Positions 4,547-7,034 of a stretch of 7,034 nt of DNA are shown here, piece by piece; the stretch's first letter is position 1; every line of letters begins with the position of its first letter. Location: assembly GCA_007571225.1 (NCBI GenBank), contig RKRU01000038.1, forward strand, positions 1-7,034. The letters run 5' to 3'. Below the pieces are notes generated by a model. That model was not told where the DNA came from. It worked only from the letters and a program-made list of their open reading frames with translations, and did not search any database. Origin of the DNA: Nitrosopumilaceae archaeon. Lineage in GTDB: Archaea; Thermoproteota; Nitrososphaeria; Nitrososphaerales; Nitrosopumilaceae. The position numbers were made by a program, and so were the translations under genes.

Positions 4547-5455
4547 ATGGATAGTTTGGATATGAAGATTCTGAGCAGGCTGCTTGACAACTGTAGGGAG
4601 TCTGATCGCAGCATGGGCATGAACATCGGGATTACGGGGGCCGCAGTCAAGGCCCGGATACAGAGGATGCAGAATGCAGGAATAATACAGAGGTTCATCG
4701 TAAAGGTGGAGCCGCCCCTGCTGGGACTCGACGTACTATATCTAGTGGCCACAGGCGAGGATACAGAAGAGATTGCAAGGCAGGCAGGCCTAGTGGGCAA
4801 GCCCTACCTGCTAGTGCCGTGCGTGGGCGGGATTACCGTATGCGGCATTGTAATCAACAGTAACGAGAGTATACCAAAGAGTATCAGGCTGATAAAGGAG
4901 ATCATGAAGGAGACCAGAATACTGAGCATATTTGAAGCCGAGAGTGAGGGTCCCGATACGAGCTTGACTAAGACCGACCTGCGTATACTCGATAGTCTGA
5001 TAGCAGAGCCGCGAAGACGGTCAGACTCCATAGCAGAGGATACGGGATTCTCCACCAAGACAATCGCGCGCTGCAGGGACAAGCTCAATGCAAATCCCGG
5101 GGTGCAGTTTACCGTCGTGTATGACCCTAAAAGGATAGGGAGGTACATCCCGCATGTGGTACTTGTAACGACTACTAGGAAGGAGCCCGAGTGCGTACTG
5201 CATGAGCTCGACGAGCGGTTCTCAGGGTCGTACATGCAGGCGCCGTTTGTGGCCAAGAATCAGATAGTGCTGTTTATGTACAGCAGGACGATATATGAGA
5301 TGGATGAGATTGTCCAGAGGATCAGACATGCAGACTATATAAAGGCGGCCGACCTGTTCATACCCAAGGAGATCTTCATGTATAACAAATGGCTGACAGA
5401 CGTGATAGGCGACACGGCAAGCTCGCCTAGGTTGCACCTGGCCCCCCCGTCATGA
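4547..5455 (+). CDS. Fused double Lrp/AsnC-type transcriptional regulator
   Basis: The product has 302 residues built from two similar halves. Half one has a winged helix-turn-helix (about 1-50, LDMKILSRLLDN then GITGAAVKARIQRMQNAGII) and a ligand-binding-like alpha/beta (RAM/AsnC_trans_reg) domain (about 62-130). Half two repeats the pattern: KTDLRILDSLIAEPRRRSD, GFSTKTIARCRDKL (about 142-190), then a second alpha/beta domain (about 203-275). Ordinary Lrp/AsnC proteins are about 150 residues and dimerise, so this chain looks like a built-in pseudo-dimer. It should bind DNA in the cytoplasm and respond to a small ligand, which cannot be predicted. The ATG at 4547 is supported by a TATA box about 29 bases upstream. 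It is divergent from the ABC operon across 116 bases, so it probably controls that operon and itself. The last 15 residues (SSPRLHLAPPS end) look disordered. The glycosyltransferase starts 25 bases after its stop. Confidence 0.82.
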   Translation: MDSLDMKILSRLLDNCRESDRSMGMNIGITGAAVKARIQRMQNAGIIQRFIVKVEPPLLGLDVLYLVATGEDTEEIARQAGLVGKPYLLVPCVGGITVCGIVINSNESIPKSIRLIKEIMKETRILSIFEAESEGPDTSLTKTDLRILDSLIAEPRRRSDSIAEDTGFSTKTIARCRDKLNANPGVQFTVVYDPKRIGRYIPHVVLVTTTRKEPECVLHELDERFSGSYMQAPFVAKNQIVLFMYSRTIYEMDEIVQRIRHADYIKAADLFIPKEIFMYNKWLTDVIGDTASSPRLHLAPPS

Positions 5456-5486
5456 CGTACAGTCAAACGGCGTGCGTGTCATGACA
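5448..5486. repeat. Two 10-base palindromes between regulator and glycosyltransferase
   Basis: CGTCATGACG (5448-5457) covers the regulator's stop codon and TGTCATGACA (5477-5486) covers the glycosyltransferase's ATG. They share the core GTCATGAC and their centres are 29 bases apart, nearly three helical turns. They could be a paired binding site acting on the downstream gene. Both overlap coding sequence, which is unusual for an operator. Confidence 0.45.
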
Positions 5487-7034
5487 GGCCACGGCTTGGT
5501 TCGGGCAGTAGTGGGGGGAGACCTGCATGCCGACAGGAGGCAGCACATGGCAATCCTCTTTGCAGTTCTGATACTGTCGTCGTACGTACACCTCTGGAAT
5601 GTGGCGGGCTTTCCGGATATTGCCTTTGACGAGGGGATCTACATGCGCAGGGCAATGACTATACTTGAGACTGGAGACCCACAAGAGTCTTATTTTTACG
5701 ATCATCCGTACATGGGCCAGATCGTCTTGGCCGGATTTGCAGCGCTAGCAGGCTTTCCAGATACAGTAGAGCAGACGCTTGAGACATCATATATGCTGCC
5801 GCGAATTATGATGGGCCTGCTTGCCGTACTTGACACATTTCTCATATACAAAATCTCAGAGAAGAGATTTGGCAAGAGGGCTGCTGTAATGGCTGCCGTG
5901 CTGTTTGCAGTCATGCCCATGACATGGATGTTCAGGCGAATCTTGCTCGATAGTATTATGATGCCATTTATACTGACATCTATACTGCTAGCACTGTACT
6001 CGAGGGAGCGGCCCTGCCTGCTGATCCTCTCTTCTGTGTGCATGGGCGTGGCCATATTTACCAAGGTTACCGCCATAACCATGATACCAGTCGTCGCATA
6101 CATCATACTGACAAACCACAGAACCGCAGGGCACAGGGCGCTAGGACACCACACATGGCAATCAAAACCCGGAGCGCTCCTAGCAGGATGGCTGGCTCCC
6201 GTACTTGCCATACCGGCGATCTGGCCTGCAGCCGCCCTCTACCATGGCCGCATACACATGTGGCTTGGGGATGTCCTGTGGCAAGCAGGACGCAGTACGG
6301 GACAGTTCTGGCCCATTACAACCAACATAGTGTTTGTAATCGATCCAGTTCTGATGTGTTTGGGCGTGGCAGGACTTGGCTATGCTGTACTGAAGCGAAA
6401 CCTGCTTGTCATAGTATGGATTGCGCCATTTCTAGTCTTTGTAAACTTGGCAGGATTCTTCCAATACTTTCACTATATTGCAATCATGCCAGTACTCTGC
6501 ATCGCAGCAGGATATATGCTAGGTGGTATTATGCGCAGAAGGGTAGCCATTACCACAGCAGTACTGGGAGTCGCCGTATATGGCATTGTAGTGTCTGCCA
6601 TAATAGTCTCACATGACGTAACGTCTGCACAGTTCATGGCAATGCAACACATCATAGATACGTTTGACGATTCTGAATTCACCCTGATAGCGGGTCCTGC
6701 ATACTCGTGGATACTATCTGATGTCCATGGGAAGAAGAATGTCTTGCCAGACTATGGCGACGTATTGTTTTACGAGCCGGCGACGAAATACAGGTACGTA
6801 GTAGTCGACAGTCACTTTTTGTTTGACCAAAATAGAGGTGAGGAGATAACAGAACTTTTGAAGACTACGTACTCTACAAGGACGTTTGTATCGGACAACC
6901 AACCAGATACCAGCCAGTTTCCATACCAGACATTCATGGTAACCACGGAGGGCACTTTTGTAGATATTAAAACCGATAGTGGGGATGCGGCAGCGGCAGC
7001 GCCGGGTGCGGACACATCATGGTCGGAGGGGGCA
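5481..7034 (+). CDS. GT-C membrane glycosyltransferase (PMT/ArnT-like, GT39-type), cut by the right edge
   Basis: The frame is open from ATG 5481 to the window end: 518 codons with no stop. It would transfer a sugar from a lipid-phosphate donor to a target on the outer face of the membrane, as in protein or lipid glycosylation. Key signs: the first helix (about 23-42) is followed by an outer loop with FDEGIYMRRAM, where D50-E51 is the usual acidic catalytic pair of GT-C enzymes, then FYDHPYMGQI (72-81), matching the family's conserved His-Pro loop. About ten further helices follow to residue 378 (for example 104-124, 132-150, 156-173, 178-212, 282-304, 306-350, 356-378). A soluble outer domain (about 380 onwards) ends in Ala/Asp-rich sequence at the edge. 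An in-frame GTG at 5472 and ATG at 5547 are alternative starts; no strong ribosome site is visible. The gene follows the regulator by 25 bases and may be cotranscribed. Donor and acceptor cannot be told from the sequence. Confidence 0.85.
   Translation, partial: MTGHGLVRAVVGGDLHADRRQHMAILFAVLILSSYVHLWNVAGFPDIAFDEGIYMRRAMTILETGDPQESYFYDHPYMGQIVLAGFAALAGFPDTVEQTLETSYMLPRIMMGLLAVLDTFLIYKISEKRFGKRAAVMAAVLFAVMPMTWMFRRILLDSIMMPFILTSILLALYSRERPCLLILSSVCMGVAIFTKVTAITMIPVVAYIILTNHRTAGHRALGHHTWQSKPGALLAGWLAPVLAIPAIWPAAALYHGRIHMWLGDVLWQAGRSTGQFWPITTNIVFVIDPVLMCLGVAGLGYAVLKRNLLVIVWIAPFLVFVNLAGFFQYFHYIAIMPVLCIAAGYMLGGIMRRRVAITTAVLGVAVYGIVVSAIIVSHDVTSAQFMAMQHIIDTFDDSEFTLIAGPAYSWILSDVHGKKNVLPDYGDVLFYEPATKYRYVVVDSHFLFDQNRGEEITELLKTTYSTRTFVSDNQPDTSQFPYQTFMVTTEGTFVDIKTDSGDAAAAAPGADTSWSEGA

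Noticed and set aside
4804..5256. 150-codon minus frame inside the regulator
   Set aside because: It is Ser/Leu-rich, antisense to the well-supported regulator, and has no promoter or recognisable motif.
5702..6211. 169-codon minus frame and a 192-codon plus frame within the glycosyltransferase region
   Set aside because: Both are shadows. The frame from 5481 is open to the window end with the GT-C loop motifs and membrane helices.

Overview
The window looks archaeal, most likely from an ammonia-oxidising archaeon (Nitrososphaerota/Thaumarchaeota, perhaps a moderately GC-rich marine or Cenarchaeum-like lineage). This is inferred from TATA boxes sitting about 24-30 bases before start codons with almost no leader, heavy use of AGG/AGA and ATA codons, a secreted Ig-like (COG1361-type) protein with a C-terminal membrane anchor, and a fused double Lrp/AsnC-type regulator. 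No rRNA, tRNA, CRISPR array, transposase or phage gene was seen.

Layout. The left third (1-986) is sparse. A minus-strand gene starts at 122 and leaves through the left edge. The stretch 123-516 holds no convincing gene. A small two-helix membrane protein lies at 517-717 on the minus strand and may carry a frameshift near its 5' end. The stretch 718-986 is non-coding with a 14-base direct repeat and a palindrome. From 4430 down to 987 on the minus strand is a compact operon: an FtsX/MacB-type permease, a LolD/MacB-type ATPase, and a secreted Ig-like protein whose start overlaps the ATPase stop by four bases (ATGA). A 116-base divergent promoter (4431-4546) separates it from a plus-strand regulator (4547-5455) made of two Lrp/AsnC-like halves. 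Downstream, in the same direction, is a large GT-C-type membrane glycosyltransferase (5481 to the right edge, 518 codons visible, no stop inside the window).

How the genes may work together. The three minus-strand genes look like one MacB/Lol-type ABC module. The permease and ATPase would form a mechanotransmission-type machine, and the Ig-like protein, on the outer face and held by a C-terminal helix, could replace the MacA/lipoprotein-type partner used by diderm bacteria. The divergent regulator is the obvious candidate to control both promoters: a 7+7 inverted repeat covers the operon's TATA box, and a CTAT..TCTAG motif occurs in both promoters in the direction of each gene. The glycosyltransferase suggests a cell-surface theme, although it may be independent. 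The most distinctive sequence features are the (GGTAGT)6 tract encoding a Gly-Ser tail on the ATPase just before the ATGA junction, a Ser/Gly/Arg repeat extension ahead of the next protein's signal peptide, and two 10-base palindromes between the regulator and the glycosyltransferase.
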